The position numbers were made by a program, and so were the translations under genes. 64,000 bases of DNA from positions 46,243,733 through 46,307,732 of the forward strand of contig JAYGXS010000005.1 of the NCBI GenBank assembly GCA_036362985.1. Reading direction: 5' to 3'. This document shows positions 12,159 through 22,699 of this stretch, piece by piece. Numbering within the stretch: position 1 is the stretch's first letter; every line of letters begins with the position of its first letter. Under the pieces are notes generated by a model. It did not search any database, was not told the origin of the DNA, and was given only the letters and a program-made list of their open reading frames with translations. Source of the stretch: Ligula intestinalis (taxonomy: Eukaryota; Platyhelminthes; Cestoda; Diphyllobothriidea; Diphyllobothriidae).

Positions 12159-12587
12159 GTGCGCGCTGAAGATGAGCGAAGACTGGAGGTCTTTGACCAC
12201 CAGTGCCTGAGGACGAGCCTGCGAGTTAAGTATAGCGACTTCATCTCAAATGAGACAGTCCGCATCTGCTGCGATCGTATCACGAGGATATCTCAGGCCA
12301 TTCAAGAAAGGCGACTGAGGTGGTTTGGACACGTTCTCCATCGTCCGCCTCACGAGCTTACCTATGCTGCCCTCGACCCGGCACCGCAGCCCACTTGGAA
12401 AAGTCGAAGGGGAGAGCAACTGAAGACTTGGCTCGACACCAGCCGTCAAGACATGGAAGCAGTTCTTGGACCTTCTATCTTCGGTCTCCATCGCTGGAGA
12501 AGAGACTGGGTGGAGCTTTCTAGATCCGCTGCCACCAATCGCCATGCATGGAGAAGTACCGTTCGTGACATCATTGAGGCCGGCTAG
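12159..12587 (+). pseudogene. RTE copy 2: C-terminal tail
   Basis: Open for 142 codons: RRLEVFDHQCLRTSLRVKYS, then QERRLRWFGHVLHRPPHEL, then RRGEQLKTWLDTSRQDMEAV and VRDIIEAG before TAG. This is the standard RTE tail downstream of the polymerase. It is the best copy in the window for comparison with the tails at 5478 and 57770. Confidence 0.85.
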
Positions 12588-12615
12588 ATCAGGCATGATC
12601 ACAGCTGTAACAAGT

Positions 12616-12870
12616 ACCCTGGCGTAGCTACGCAGCGGCTACTGCATGCTCCTTCGCCAGTACTAACACCGGCTGGACCCATCTATACCCAACGGCGGCG
12701 TCTCGCCGCATGACTGCCGTCATCTTTTCACCTGCAGTTCCGAGCCAGGCACCCAACTCACCCCCGAGGACCTTTGGCTCAAGCCGACAGAGGTCGCGGC
12801 TTTTCTCCGTCTCCCAACTGCACCCAGTTTGGATTCTGGCAGGAACCCCTGATCCAACAAGGGCTGCTAA
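12616..12870 (+). mobile_element. Jockey-like LINE fragment, 3' part after the RTE insertion
   Basis: Continues the fragment that stops at 9262. It encodes the C-terminal Cys/His motif region (GVSPHDCRHLF and GTQLTPEDLWLKPTEVAAFL in shifted frames). It ends at CCTGATCCAACAAGGGCTGC, as in the intact copy's 3' end (CTGATCCAACTATGGGCTAC). Confidence 0.85.
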
Positions 12871-12897
12871 CCAACCTGCATCCATCGCGCAGAAACA

Positions 12898-13038
12898 GGT
12901 TTCTGCTACCGTTTTATGCTAATGTCTCTGATAATGAATCCGCGACGGATGTCGAAACGTCAGGCGAATAAAAGTATTGTCGCAGCAATTGAGTTGTCTT
13001 CTTCTAAATTACTTACTGAGACTCGTATGTTCGCTTTT
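12898..13038 (+). repeat. Solo Penelope-like terminal repeat (pLTR) with decayed hammerhead core
   Basis: Matches the 3' terminal repeat of the PLE at 13109-14175, from TTTCTGCTA through TCGAAACGTCAGGCGAATAA to the TCTTCTTCT stretch. The hammerhead-like core reads CTGATAA instead of CTGATGA, so it would be inactive. Followed directly by the next PLE insertion. Confidence 0.7.
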
Positions 13039-13252
13039 ACCGGGAATACGTTCCTTTTTCCTACTGATCGAACAAAGTGGAAACGCTGTGCCTCCACACC
13101 GGCGCATTGAGAAGAAAAAGAAGACGCGATCGCTGGGGTAATATGTTTATTCAGCCACAAACGCAGTTGCGTAAAAAACACTCTACCGGCGTGTTGACAC
13201 GCACTGCAGCGAAGTAGAAGACAAAGTTGCCGAGGTAGAATACCTCCGACGG

Positions 13253-13972
13253 GTGTTCAGAGAAAATGGCTACCCGCGCAACTTCATCAACCAGTGCTTG
13301 CGCAAACGAGCTGGCCAACAAAAGCGCACCGACCCTAAGGTTTGGTTTTCGATCCCGTATGTCAAAAACGTATCGGAAGCAGTCGGCCGCCTTCTCGCAC
13401 CACTTGGAGTTGGAGTCAGACACAGGCCGGAGGCAACCAAAAGGCGTCAGATAATGAAGCCGAAAGACCCACTGCCACGGCAAGAAACATCTGGGGTCGT
13501 CTATAGGTTCTGATGCAGTTGTGGTCAAAGCAGCTATGTCGGAGAAACTGGCAGACTTCTCAGGACGCGAATTGCCGAACACGCGGCTGCAGTGCGGCGA
13601 AATGATGCCAATTCTCAAGTTGCTGCTCATTCGACGAGATCCGGCCACACCTTCAAATTTGATGAGGCCGAAATTCTCGCAAGAGTTGACAATCGGGTGA
13701 GCCAAGAACTACTTGAGTCATGGTTCATGGGCCCCCAATCCATAAACAAGTGCAACGATTTGCCCAATCCATATTCAATCCTGAGATTCAATTTGGTCAA
13801 AGCAAGCCGTCACTTGAGGAACGGGCAGGCCACCGCCTCATCGTACGCGAACAGCGGGGAGCCAGACGGCCGAGCAATCATCACACCTGAGCTCACTGCC
13901 CGTGACGAAAGTTCAACAGGTCAGAGCCCGCGTGCCGTCCAACAAGCAGTCCACGCACACGAAGGCAATTAA
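13253..13972 (+). pseudogene. PLE 1: RT C-terminus plus GIY-YIG endonuclease, one in-frame stop
   Basis: One frame from 13253 to 13972, broken only by TGA at 13511-13513. Before the stop: NGYPRNFINQCLRKR, VWFSIPYVKNVSEAVGRLL, LGVGVRHRPEATKRR and PKDPLPRQETSGVVYRF. After it: CSCGQSSYVGETGRLLRTRI, AEHAAAVRRNDANSQVAAHS and FDEAEILARVDNRVSQELLE. VVY and YVG correspond to the GIY and YIG elements, and the Arg of TRI fits the catalytic Arg. This nuclease cuts the target for priming in PLEs. Upstream RT core is absent. Confidence 0.85.
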
Positions 13973-14061
13973 CGTTTATTGTCGCTGTATGATTCCAGTA
14001 ATGACTGTGTCCTATAAATACTGCAAACTTCTGTGTATGCTTAACCTTTCTGCTACTCATG

Positions 14062-14106
14062 TCTCTGATGACGAATCCGCGACGGATATCGAAACGTCAG
14101 GCGAAG
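14062..14106 (+). ncRNA. Hammerhead-type ribozyme motif in PLE 1 terminal repeat (type A)
   Basis: Core CTGATGA (14067-14073), a hairpin with an ATCC/GGAT stem, then GAAA and CGTC. The expected stem III is the 4-base palindrome ACGT, and GTC would be the cleavage triplet. Stem I is GTCT upstream with AGGC downstream (four pairs, one wobble). Stem II closes imperfectly here (extra C, one bulge). PLE terminal repeats are known to carry type I hammerheads with very short stem III. This copy keeps the core but probably folds weakly. Confidence 0.55.
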
Positions 14107-14186
14107 AAACATATTGTCCCAGCGATCGACTCTTCTTCTTCTCAATTGCTTTCTGGGACACGGATGTTAGCTTGTACCGGCGCATT

Positions 14187-14646
14187 CTTCCTCGTGAGCA
14201 TAAACGGCCCATTGCACTTGGGGCAATATTTTTCCTTCTACTAAGAGACTATGCTGGTGGAAGAGAAATATTGTGTGCCGCTCCTTCACTGACCATCGCT
14301 TCATTATGGAAACTCTCGTAACGAGAATGTTGAAGGATACACTGAACTGGAAATTTATAAAAAAAATATTGTTGGAATCACACCATAATAGCATCATAGA
14401 ATCGAATTCTTTGCTCCGAATATCCATGGTCAGTATCGTGTTATACGAGCTATCAGGTGTGAAATGTCCTTGGCATTCTGCTGATCATGAAGTCAGAGTC
14501 GGCTTACGTTATCCAGCGTGTTTCGCCTTCCGGATTCGGCTTTTGCGTTAGCTAATCCGATTGTACGGACGCAGACTTCTTCGGCGCCATAATAATGGTT
14601 AATAATGGTCTTGGCGCTTTATTTAGGTTTGCATATCAGAAATATA
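14187..14646. other. Intron, nothing recognised
   Basis: AT-rich spacer between PLE 1 and the long-TIR MITE. No motif recognised. Confidence 0.4.
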
Positions 14647-15614
14647 CAGTAGATTCACTATCTCATGAAATGGCACTGAAATGAGTTTTAGATTGGAACA
14701 TATTAATTGCGGATGGTTGTAATAGGGATGATCATATAGCCTAATCTCAACCTATTTTGGACACTTCAGGATGCCGGCTTTTTAACGAGCTTCTTTCTGA
14801 CCGCAAAGACAAATCATGTACTATAAAAGTGACTGCTTAAGTAGTATGCTTTTTTGTCATTTATTTCGACTGCCTTTATAGATTCAAATATATTTTTTGG
14901 AAAACATGAATGAAAAAGTTTTTTCTTGTACTCGTTTGGTGGCAAATTACGGCTTCTTTACGTTTTATACGTAAGAAATGGTAGCTATCGGTTTTAAAAG
15001 TTTCTGAATTGCTGAATAATTTTGAAACCTAGTGACCGCTACATTGGAATTCAAAGTTTACAAACTGCACACTGTGTACACCCTGTTTAAGGAAAAGTAC
15101 GTTTTCAAATATCTCTCATAGCTCTTATAAAATTTTGCAATGTATGTGGAGCATGCTTTATGCAGTTAAGGCAGCATTAACAAATTACGGATACGGTGTT
15201 CTCTGAATGAACACCTGAAAATTGTAAAAAAGTTCATGATTAGAAATGTTTTTCAAAACCAAAAGAAACCCTTCCTTCAAGTTAAAAAACTTAAAGAAGG
15301 CGTGTTTTTCTACCGAACGAGTGCAAGAAAATGGTTTTTCGTGCATGTTTTCCAAAAAATATATTTGAATCTATAAAGGCAGTCGAAATAAATGACAAAA
15401 GGCATACTACTTAAGCAGTCAATTTTTACAGTACATGATTTGTCTTGGCGATTAGAAAGAAGCTCGTTTAAAAGCCGGCATCCTGAAGTTTCCAAAATAG
15501 GCTGAGATTAGGCTGTATGATCATCTCTATTAAAACCATCCGCAATTAATATGTTCCAATCGAAAACTCACTTCAGAATTCCGTGTGCCATTTCATGAGA
15601 TAGTGAATCTACTA
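14647..15614. mobile_element. Long-TIR MITE copy 1 (TA-flanked)
   Basis: 968 bp bounded by TA. It begins CAGTAGATTCACTATCTCAT, and the right end is its reverse complement with one terminal mismatch (GAATCTACTA). Inverted arms are roughly 330 bp each, about 14650-14985 against 15290-15610, around a spacer of about 300 bp. No ORF of note. TA target and CAGT ends are typical of Tc1/mariner-group non-autonomous elements. The inner arms and centre match copy 2 at 48998-50001; the outer arms differ. Confidence 0.8.
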
Positions 15615-15742
15615 TATATGTATACAATTAAGCTGACATATACTCATGAGTAAAGTCATCTGATATCGAGGTAGAGGAATCAAAAATGCCATAAAGGAAA
15701 CTAAGTCATACGCTAAACGAAAAGAGCTAGACAGAAGCTCAC

Positions 15743-15827
15743 CTGAGGAGTGTAAACACGCGGGCCATTTTTCCGATGGCTCGAATTTTGTTGCGAATGA
15801 CTTCCTTACGAGCTGCCACCGTTCCTC
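15743..15827 (-). CDS. CnA: Calcineurin A catalytic subunit, internal exon (calmodulin-binding helix)
   Basis: This 85-bp exon encodes [20 protein letters not shown] then ARVFTLL. It is the basic amphipathic calmodulin-binding helix of calcineurin A, where the vertebrate form reads [20 protein letters not shown]. Calmodulin binding here displaces the C-terminal autoinhibitory segment and activates the enzyme. The acceptor ends CACTCCAG (AG at 15828-15829); the donor is GTGAGC starting at 15742. The first two bases complete a Gly codon from the upstream exon. The last two bases (AG) continue into the 1624-1721 exon to give Arg. The exon lies just outside the right end of a long-TIR MITE (14647-15614). 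Small, strongly conserved, with correct phase on both sides. Confidence 0.97.
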
Positions 15828-17254
15828 CTGGAGTGTGCGTGGACGCGTGAGAAAATGGAATCGAATACAAAAAACAGCATAATATCAGTAATTGCGGTGG
15901 GTACTGGAAGGGAATGATTGTGGTAAACACTGTGATGATATAAGGAAAGCAGTTTCTGTGGTGGAGTGAAATTCGATAATATATAGATATATGCGTATAC
16001 GTATATACAAAACCGAAAGCTGGCAGACTACACAGACCATACTCTAGATAGCCAGTCTGCTACCTAGGTATAAGTAGATGCGAAGAGGCATAATGCGGAG
16101 ATAGAAAGGTTTCAAACTCAGAAGATTGATTATTGCGAGCACGCCAATTTGAAAATCAAATTGCTGCAAATTAAATCGGAAATTAAATTAGCCAAAAATA
16201 GGCTTATGCGAATAGGGGGAGGGAAGGCTTGGGATACACACTTGGCCCGAGGGAGGCTGAAACTTAAGCAACTTAAAAAGGGGTTAGGATTCTATTGGGT
16301 CTGGCTGACTTCAAGCGCAGAATGGAAATCAAGCAAGGAACACAGAGAAGGACACACACGGAAAGGGACAGATAAGTGGATTAAAGCAAGAAGAAGGCCC
16401 AGTCGTCGATAATTTGAACGGTGTAATGCCGGGGATGGGTATTTAGACGATTTTATTTCTATATCTCCCCGTCAACCGAGTCGGAACTTGCTGTGAAATT
16501 GACGGCACGGTAAGTACAGTCCCCGACAAACACACAAGATTTGGCAACGCGCATGGGGAAAATTTGGGGGTTTAACTTCTAAATCTGAGGGCAGAGGGCT
16601 CTTTACAGAAAAGCAAGGATAAGTTTAATTTCTTTGTGCATGACCGTATAATGACTGGAATGACTCATAATGAATGCAAGTGAGCAGATAAGCTCAACCG
16701 TGCTATGGGGGGGCCAAAAAATAAGGGAAAATTTCGTCGCAGAGATACGCAGCGAGTCAAATAGCATTTGAACTCAGTGTCAGAACTAGCGAACGAACGT
16801 TAGGCCGCTATTTTAAAGCATCCAATATAGGGGGCAACCGTGTATCGGCTGTCATCACGAAGCTATGTAAAGAGTTGCTCATCGTTAGATTTAGCAAAGT
16901 ATATGATCCGATTGTTGCTGTACGTGTCCTATATTAAAAGAGACTAGAAACTTTTTGATCGTGGACGCTCCAAGGGTGAGGACATTCATTTGAGCCCTTG
17001 CTTTTCGCCAGTTCTGGTTAATACAAGTATCAGAGCTAAAAGAAGAACGGCCACAAATGTCTGCACGTAGATTAGAGGAACGGGTCAACCTCATCGGTTC
17101 CGGTCATAAAACCAGCACCAGCATGAATACAACTTGCAAAGGTTGAGTGGGCTTTGGGAACTGTTCGTAAGGTATAGAGAATTGAGTAAAAAATCTTACA
17201 TTCAAGCCGTTTGAAAATCAGGGGGTCTTTTTTGTTGAGATACGGTTACGAAAA
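15828..17254. other. Intron upstream of the calmodulin-binding exon, nothing recognised
   Basis: Contains only short unsupported ORFs (for example around 16149-16412). No repeat family shared with the rest of the window was seen. Confidence 0.4.
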
Positions 17255-17340
17255 GGCAACGTAGCACAGGTGGTTAGAGCGTTGGCTGTACTAAAACTTT
17301 CCCTTGCTATAGTGAGGTTCGAATTTCACGGAAGCTGCCA
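17255..17340 (+). repeat. tRNA-like sequence, pseudogene or SINE head
   Basis: A-box-like TAGCACAGGTGGTTAGAGCG and B-box GGTTCGAATTTC with a four-pair T stem (GTGA/TCAC). Partial acceptor match GGCA...TGCC. The anticodon arm does not fold cleanly and the spacing between boxes is long, so this is not a convincing tRNA gene. Confidence 0.55.
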
Positions 17341-19007
17341 AGGTTTTCAAAAGTGGACCAAATGAATTATCCATTAGTCTTGCTTTGAGCCAAACAAACT
17401 CTGCTTAGACCAAGCATGACTGCTCGTAAATACTAACGCAAGTGCAAATGCTACATATGCAGACCGAGGCTCCTCTGTGAAAGTGTATGAATGCATTGTC
17501 ACAACAAGTGACATTCAGTTGTTCTTGAGGCAAATGTGAACAAACTTTGTGTGGAAAACAGACACAGCTGGATCTGGTTGTCTGTGTAAAGTAAGTTGGA
17601 ATCGAGGGGACATGACCAACATAGACGGGTGTACAGGCATACCAAACGGCGGCATAGTTTTCGAACAAAAGCAGACACGTTAACATTTATACCGAAGATC
17701 AAACGGAATGACAATTAGCTATTTCTGAAAGATGGTTGGCAAATACTGTGTAACTGGCCTATAAATATAAATCTAGAAGGAGAGAGAGAGAGGAGATAGA
17801 CCAAAATAGGAAAACAAGGACGATCGACAGGATTGAAGCTCTTACGACAACATCAAGCGAAGTTACAGAAGCAAACGCTCGAGACTAAGAAGAGGGAATG
17901 AAGCTCACAGAATAGATATGCGGAATTTGTGGCAACAATAAGCGTATGCAGATGTGTCGTTGGATCGAAAAAAGTGTGTAAGCAACGATATAGACTTACC
18001 TTCTAATTGGGTTTATGGAAAAACAATGCAAAACAAAACAACTGAGACATGGAAGGGACTGTGACGCTTTAAAGTTAAGAATGAACATAACAGAGGCGAT
18101 CGAAAGTAATGCTGACTCAAACGTTTGGTTGCATAACTCGGAGACCATAGATAGCCTCTTGAAAACGACTCTAGTGGGAGGTGTCCCCTAGGGAACGAGA
18201 TCAAATGAGTGAGATATGGAAGACCTATAACCATTGGTAAAAGGGACAGTTAGTTATACCATAGGTCTAAGTTTGAGAAATAGCGAAAACGCACCATGAC
18301 GTCGGGAAATTTGAAAGGTAGCAGGAGACGCTATGCCCCAGACGAACTTTTAGTCTCAAGGCAGTTAACATACAGTAAGCAGTAGCATCGGCCGGTGCTG
18401 TTGAGCTCTCGATACTCTGGCACTAGTTGAAAACGCCGAACAGTGACTGTGAACCTCCCTGTGTGGTTATAAGTCCGCCGAAACGGGCTTTTCAAAATGA
18501 GTCGCAATTTCGCCGCCCCCCCCACTCCTTTTTAACAAGTGCGCATTTTTCTACCTTAGTGCCAATGAAAGACCCCATCCCCGGTTCCCTGATTCCCGAC
18601 GCCGTTCACTTTCTAAACACACGTGTCACCACAGTACACGAGGTCTTCGCTTCAACTCTCCGATTCATCAACAACGCGATCCACAAGTGTTAATAAATCA
18701 CTGGGATTAGAGGTTTCATAGCAGAAAGTCTTGTTTAGTGTAAAAAAACTAGCCCAGGTCTTGCTTTCTCTCTGCGTTGAGTGGTCGCATTCGGCTTATT
18801 TACCCCCCTCCTCCCCCCCGTTCGTAACCGATCCTTCGATTGAGAAGAGGAACCTAGCGGTTTTGCACGGCGGGACTAACGCTACCGATATGTCTACACA
18901 CGACACGACCATTTTGACGGGATCCGTGTCTACCGTGTGCCCCACACAATCGTGTCAGCACAGATACAGCGATTTGAATTTGAATTATTTTAGGGCGATT
19001 AAATACT
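17341..19007. other. Intron, nothing recognised
   Basis: Contains a short GA run at about 17780-17800. No gene or known repeat was recognised. Confidence 0.4.
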
Positions 19008-19200
19008 TGCGCTGCATCTACCGCACTCTCTCCTCCTACGTAACCATCAACTTGAGTTTTCGGTTTCGTGAAAGAGTCAAAATGGTTGGAGGTGGGATCG
19101 GACAGAGGTGGCTGGCGCGGCGCGAGTCGGCGTCCAGGCGTGGCAACATAATAGCCAAGTGTGGAACATGTTATGGGGGCGCATAACCAACAACACCTGT
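19008..19200 (+). repeat. Dispersed repeat, left copy flanking the RNase-H LINE
   Basis: GCTGCATCTACCGCACTC and the following 170 bp (including GTGGCTGGC, CGGC and TGTTA anchors) recur at 23580-23750 on the other side of the LINE, in the same orientation. Identity is moderate. Function unknown. Confidence 0.5.
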
Positions 19201-19370
19201 GGCACTCTAATTTGGCCTCGTAGTTGGTTCGGCGTTTCTTCCGCATGGGCTGTTGCCTTCCTCTCACTCGCTCACACGTAGACAACGGCTCGACCATCAA
19301 TTCCGACATCTATGTGCTCTAAAGGATGGTGGTGGTGGTTGTTGCAGGATCAATTGCAAGGTAAGTGGCT

Positions 19371-20573
19371 TTAGAACCACGACATCCGGAGCTTCTTCAG
19401 ATAGCGGACTGTGGCAGAGGGTCTTCGGACGGTTAGGTTGATCAGCGCTCTCAGTCTGCAGTCGACACCAAACTCCTGAACTCTGGCGACCAACTCTGCT
19501 GCGGATTCCATCAGGTGTTGGTTGGTCTCTTCCTCCCCACAAGCTGCGCACGTGGAATCATCGGTCAGATTGTACCGCTTCCTGATGTGATTCAGCTTAG
19601 GACAATGCCCGGTCCTAAATCTCACAAGGGTCGTTCTATCTAGCTTAGTCATTTTCTTTTCTTTATCCCAGTTGATGGGGGCCGTATACTTTTTTCGGCC
19701 GCGTTCATGTGTCATTTGTGTCCTGGGGGTCATTTGTCTGACTGCTTTCATCGTTTCCGGAAAGGATGTCGGTCTACCGCCCGGTTCAGTCCTGGCTGCT
19801 GATGCTTCAGCGTCTGCTTGGTCATTCCCGGGGACACCGGCGTGGCTGGGAATCCACGCCATTTCCACCCTCCTTCCTGTTGTGGCTCTCTCCAGAACAT
19901 CCATCACTTGTTGTCCCAACGGTTTCTTAAGATCTTCTCCCGTCCCGAATATCTGTAAGGCATCTACAGCGGATTAACTGTCAGTAAGGATTCTGGCAGA
20001 ACTCTAATCCTCGAGTGGGTGCTCTAGCCATTCCGTCGCCGTTAGTAGGGCTAGCATCTCGGCATCAAAAAATGAGCTGTGGCATGCGCCCCATCTCCTG
20101 GACGTTGCAATTGTTGAGAAGTTATTCCAACTTCCTTTCGTCACCAGGACTCCCACACCTCCCTGTCTGCATCCATCTATCGCCGACCCATCGGTATAAA
20201 TAGTCAGGGACGTTTCCGGTTGGGAGTTGAGCTCATCCTTCGTTCGCTTCCGATTTTCTACCATCTCTGCTTTGCTGCAGAGATCTTCAAAAATCCTCAG
20301 AATATTGATGTTGGATCGTCGCCATGGGGCTAGCCTGTTAGTAGCGCAAAGCTCTCTAGGCATCTCCAAATCCTCCCCTAAAGTTTGGTGCAAGCATCTG
20401 CGCGCATTCTCCCTCCAGGCTGAAGTCCACTTTAGCCGGGTTGGCTGCTGTTTTTCGGCCACCTGTCTGCGGAGACTTTGTGCGGGAAGTCTCAGGCTGT
20501 GTTCGTAGGCCCTGATGACCTCGAACCTGTCCCTCTCCTCTATCGTCTGGATATCGGCCTCAAGTAGCACCAT
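19371..20573 (-). pseudogene. RNase-H LINE: RNase H domain and C-terminal tail
   Basis: Same reading frame throughout, with a stop at 20004-20006. Residues include SLTIYTDGSAIDGCRQGGVG (first catalytic Asp), FFDAEMLALLTATEWL (Glu), and VEMAWIPSHAGVPGNDQADA (the PSHxGxxGNDxAD box with the last Asp). The tail reads LVRFRTGHCPKLNHIRKRYN and CAACGEEETNQHLM. Ends TAA at 19371-19373 after LRMSWF. RNase H would remove the RNA template during integration. Confidence 0.85.
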
Positions 20574-20672
20574 CTCCGTCGGACATGAGATTGGGAGGCT
20601 CGTGGTAATTCAAGCTGCTTTCAGGTTCAGGCGTTCCAACATGTCAAGTCGTGAGCGGCAGATCGACGGCAT

Positions 20673-21755
20673 TTATGCTGTTGGTCCGCTCTCAATCACC
20701 GGCTGCACACAGGCAGTGTAGACTTTTTTGATTACCTCCGGCCGCCATCCCCAGGTTGTTCCACCTAAGGCTCTCATCATATTAAGCCGCTTCTCCACCT
20801 TTTCCAGGACAAAATAAGTGTGTCTATTAAACGTTAGCCCTGAGTCATACACCATTCCAAGGAATTTCGCCGTCAGTCTTTGAATGATCTGCAATCCAAC
20901 AACCTCAATCGCCCTGACTCCTTTTCGTTCATTCGGGGTCGTACTGAACACCACTTACTCTGCCTTTTGGACGTTCACTTGCATCTTCCACTTTCGGCTC
21001 CATCGGACCATCATTTCGGTTGCGGTCTGCACTCGCTGGATGCCCCTGTCGGAGTTGGTATCTTGGCTCCATACCGCAGCATCGTCCGCGAAAGGGCTCA
21101 TTTCAACGTCCTCTCTGATGCCATCCCCAAGTTCATTCATAAAGATGTCGAAAAAGAGGGGGGAGAGTACTGCTCCTTGTGGGAGGCCCCTTGTAAGTCT
21201 GAGCACCCTACTGAGGCGTCCGTTTTATCGCACATGCATTAGGTGGTTGGTCAGCAAGCTCTCGATCCAAATCTGCAGGCAATTTGGGACCTTTATTTTT
21301 GCCATTTTCAGCGCTAGACCGGTGCGCCACACCGTGTCGTAGGCATTTTCGAAATCGATGAGAGCCAAAGCTGTCCTTCTATATGGCTTATTATGGAAAC
21401 CATCTAATACCGACTGAGGTATTTGGATCAGCTGGTCCTCAGTGCTCCTCGTCTTCCGGAAACCGGCTTGATAGTCTACCAGCTTCTGGTTCCCTTCAAC
21501 CCAGTGTCGGAGTCTGCGTTCGACCATCCGTTCACAGACCTTTCTCACCACAGAGGTCAGATTAATGGGTCTGTACGATTCCAATTTCCTCGCGTCCTTT
21601 CCAGCCTTCAAGATTGGTACTATAATGGCTATTTTCCAGCTCTGGGGTATTGCCTTATCCCGCCAGCTCTGGTTTATAATGCTGAGTAGCATCAATTTGT
21701 TATTTGTAGAGAGGTTTTTTACTGCCTCGGGGGGGGGGGATTTCATCCGCTCCAC
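20673..21755 (-). pseudogene. RNase-H LINE: reverse transcriptase
   Basis: One frame with stops at 21225-21227, 20955-20957 and 20673-20675. Motifs: WKIAIIVPILKAGKDARKLE and SYRPINLTSVVRKVCERMV, then VDYQAGFRKTRSTEDQLIQI, ALIDFENAYDTVWRTGL (motif A Asp), LPQGAVLSPLFFDIFMNEL, and the catalytic box FADD in MSPFADDAAVWSQ. The frame is shared with the RNase H part. A run of Gs at about 21731-21739 lies at the upstream end, where the frame changes. Confidence 0.87.
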
Positions 21756-22180
21756 CTGCCTTTTTTTCCTTAGGTTGTAGTAAGGACTCAGTCAGTTCGT
21801 TGAAGGTAAAATCCCGTCCGTAGGAGTTATCATTCTCAAGGTGGAGGGCTTCTTTCCGCGCTTCCGCCGCGTATCCTTTCATCGTTTTTTCATGTTTGGC
21901 AAGTCTCAGTCGACTCACATCTAAATACTGACTTCCAAAAGCGTTAGCCTTCTGTTTGTCCGTGACGAGGTGGTGGTCTCCCTGCAGGATAACATGGTCA
22001 GAAGTTGACTTGTTTTCCCATGTAGCATATGAATAGTACCCCACATTTTGGATGGGTCATCATCCTCTCTGACAGTGTCGAGATACTCTCACCATGGCCT
22101 TGTCCTCTCTTCGCTTATAGTCGTTCTTACTAATTCACATTCCTGGGTCCACTCCGCCGTATTCCTTTTTCCCTCACTGA

Positions 22181-22690
22181 CTAGCCTGTGTCGCTCCTTT
22201 GTGACCTTTTCAACTTTTGCAGTCCATCATACGCTTGCCATCTTCCCCCTGCTCCGAATTTCCTCGCAGTTCTGCAAAGCCCTTCCATGATCGCTTCATT
22301 GAAGGTTCCAACACGATCTGCAATCTTTGATGTCTGGGGTGGATGGTTGTGTAGATAATTTTCGGCGACTCCGTTGCACTTTTCCCAGTCCACTCCGGAT
22401 ATCTTCCAGTGGAACAGATTCACCTTGCTGGTTGACTTATCCTCTTGCTGTGCCCTCTGGATGACAATGGGTTTGTGGTCGGAGCCGGACGTGTTGAGTA
22501 CTGTCCAGGTTGACTCTGCTGCTACTGTTGCTGTGGTGATGGATATGTCCGGAGATGCGCCTGAGCGTCCGCCATTTCGAAAACAGGTTATGCAAGCCGG
22601 GTAATTCAAGATGGCAAGCTCTTCCTCCCTTATCCAGTCTTCTATTCTTCTCCCTCGCTCGTCCTCGGTTTCGGGAGTGTATCAGGTTGT
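22181..22690 (-). pseudogene. RNase-H LINE: C-terminal half of APE endonuclease
   Basis: Reads IEDWIREEELAILN, YPACITCFRNGGRSGASPDI, then WTVLNTSGSDHKPIVIQ, with the conserved SDHKP end of the APE fold. The N-terminal motifs (the N of QWN and the QE and DFNA boxes) are absent. The sequence jumps near 22690 from the zinc-finger region straight into this half, indicating a deletion of roughly 150 codons. Confidence 0.75.
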
Positions 22691-22699
22691 TGCATTTGC

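Larger units (their letters stand above)
9263..12615 (+). mobile_element. RTE-type LINE copy 2, full insertion nested in the Jockey-like element
   Basis: A 3.35-kb insertion bounded by an 8-bp direct repeat ACCCTGGC (9255-9262 and 12616-12623). The host sequence reads across the duplication without loss. It starts with two copies of an 18-bp motif (AGGAAGGCGGGTTACC plus two bases, at 9263 and 9281). It ends with CTAGATCAGGCATGATC and a short spacer. Inside are endonuclease, reverse transcriptase and C-terminal tail, broken by frameshifts and a deletion around motif A. It lies in the same orientation as its host LINE and antisense to calcineurin. Confidence 0.9.
13109..14175 (+). mobile_element. 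Penelope-like element 1 (5'-truncated, with inverted terminal piece)
   Basis: A 1067-bp insertion flanked by an 11-bp TSD ACCGGCGCATT (13098-13108 and 14176-14186). It opens with about 40 bp that are the reverse complement of its own 3' end (AGAAGACGCGATCGCTGGGG against the CCCAGCGATCGACTCTTCTT region). It then jumps into the polymerase C-terminus, continues through a GIY-YIG endonuclease, and ends with the forward terminal repeat containing a hammerhead-like motif. An inverted 5' terminal repeat is typical of Penelope elements. Confidence 0.88.

Noticed and set aside
15310..15495. 61-codon minus-strand ORF in the MITE arm
   Set aside because: Lies entirely in an inverted-repeat arm and has no recognisable protein features.
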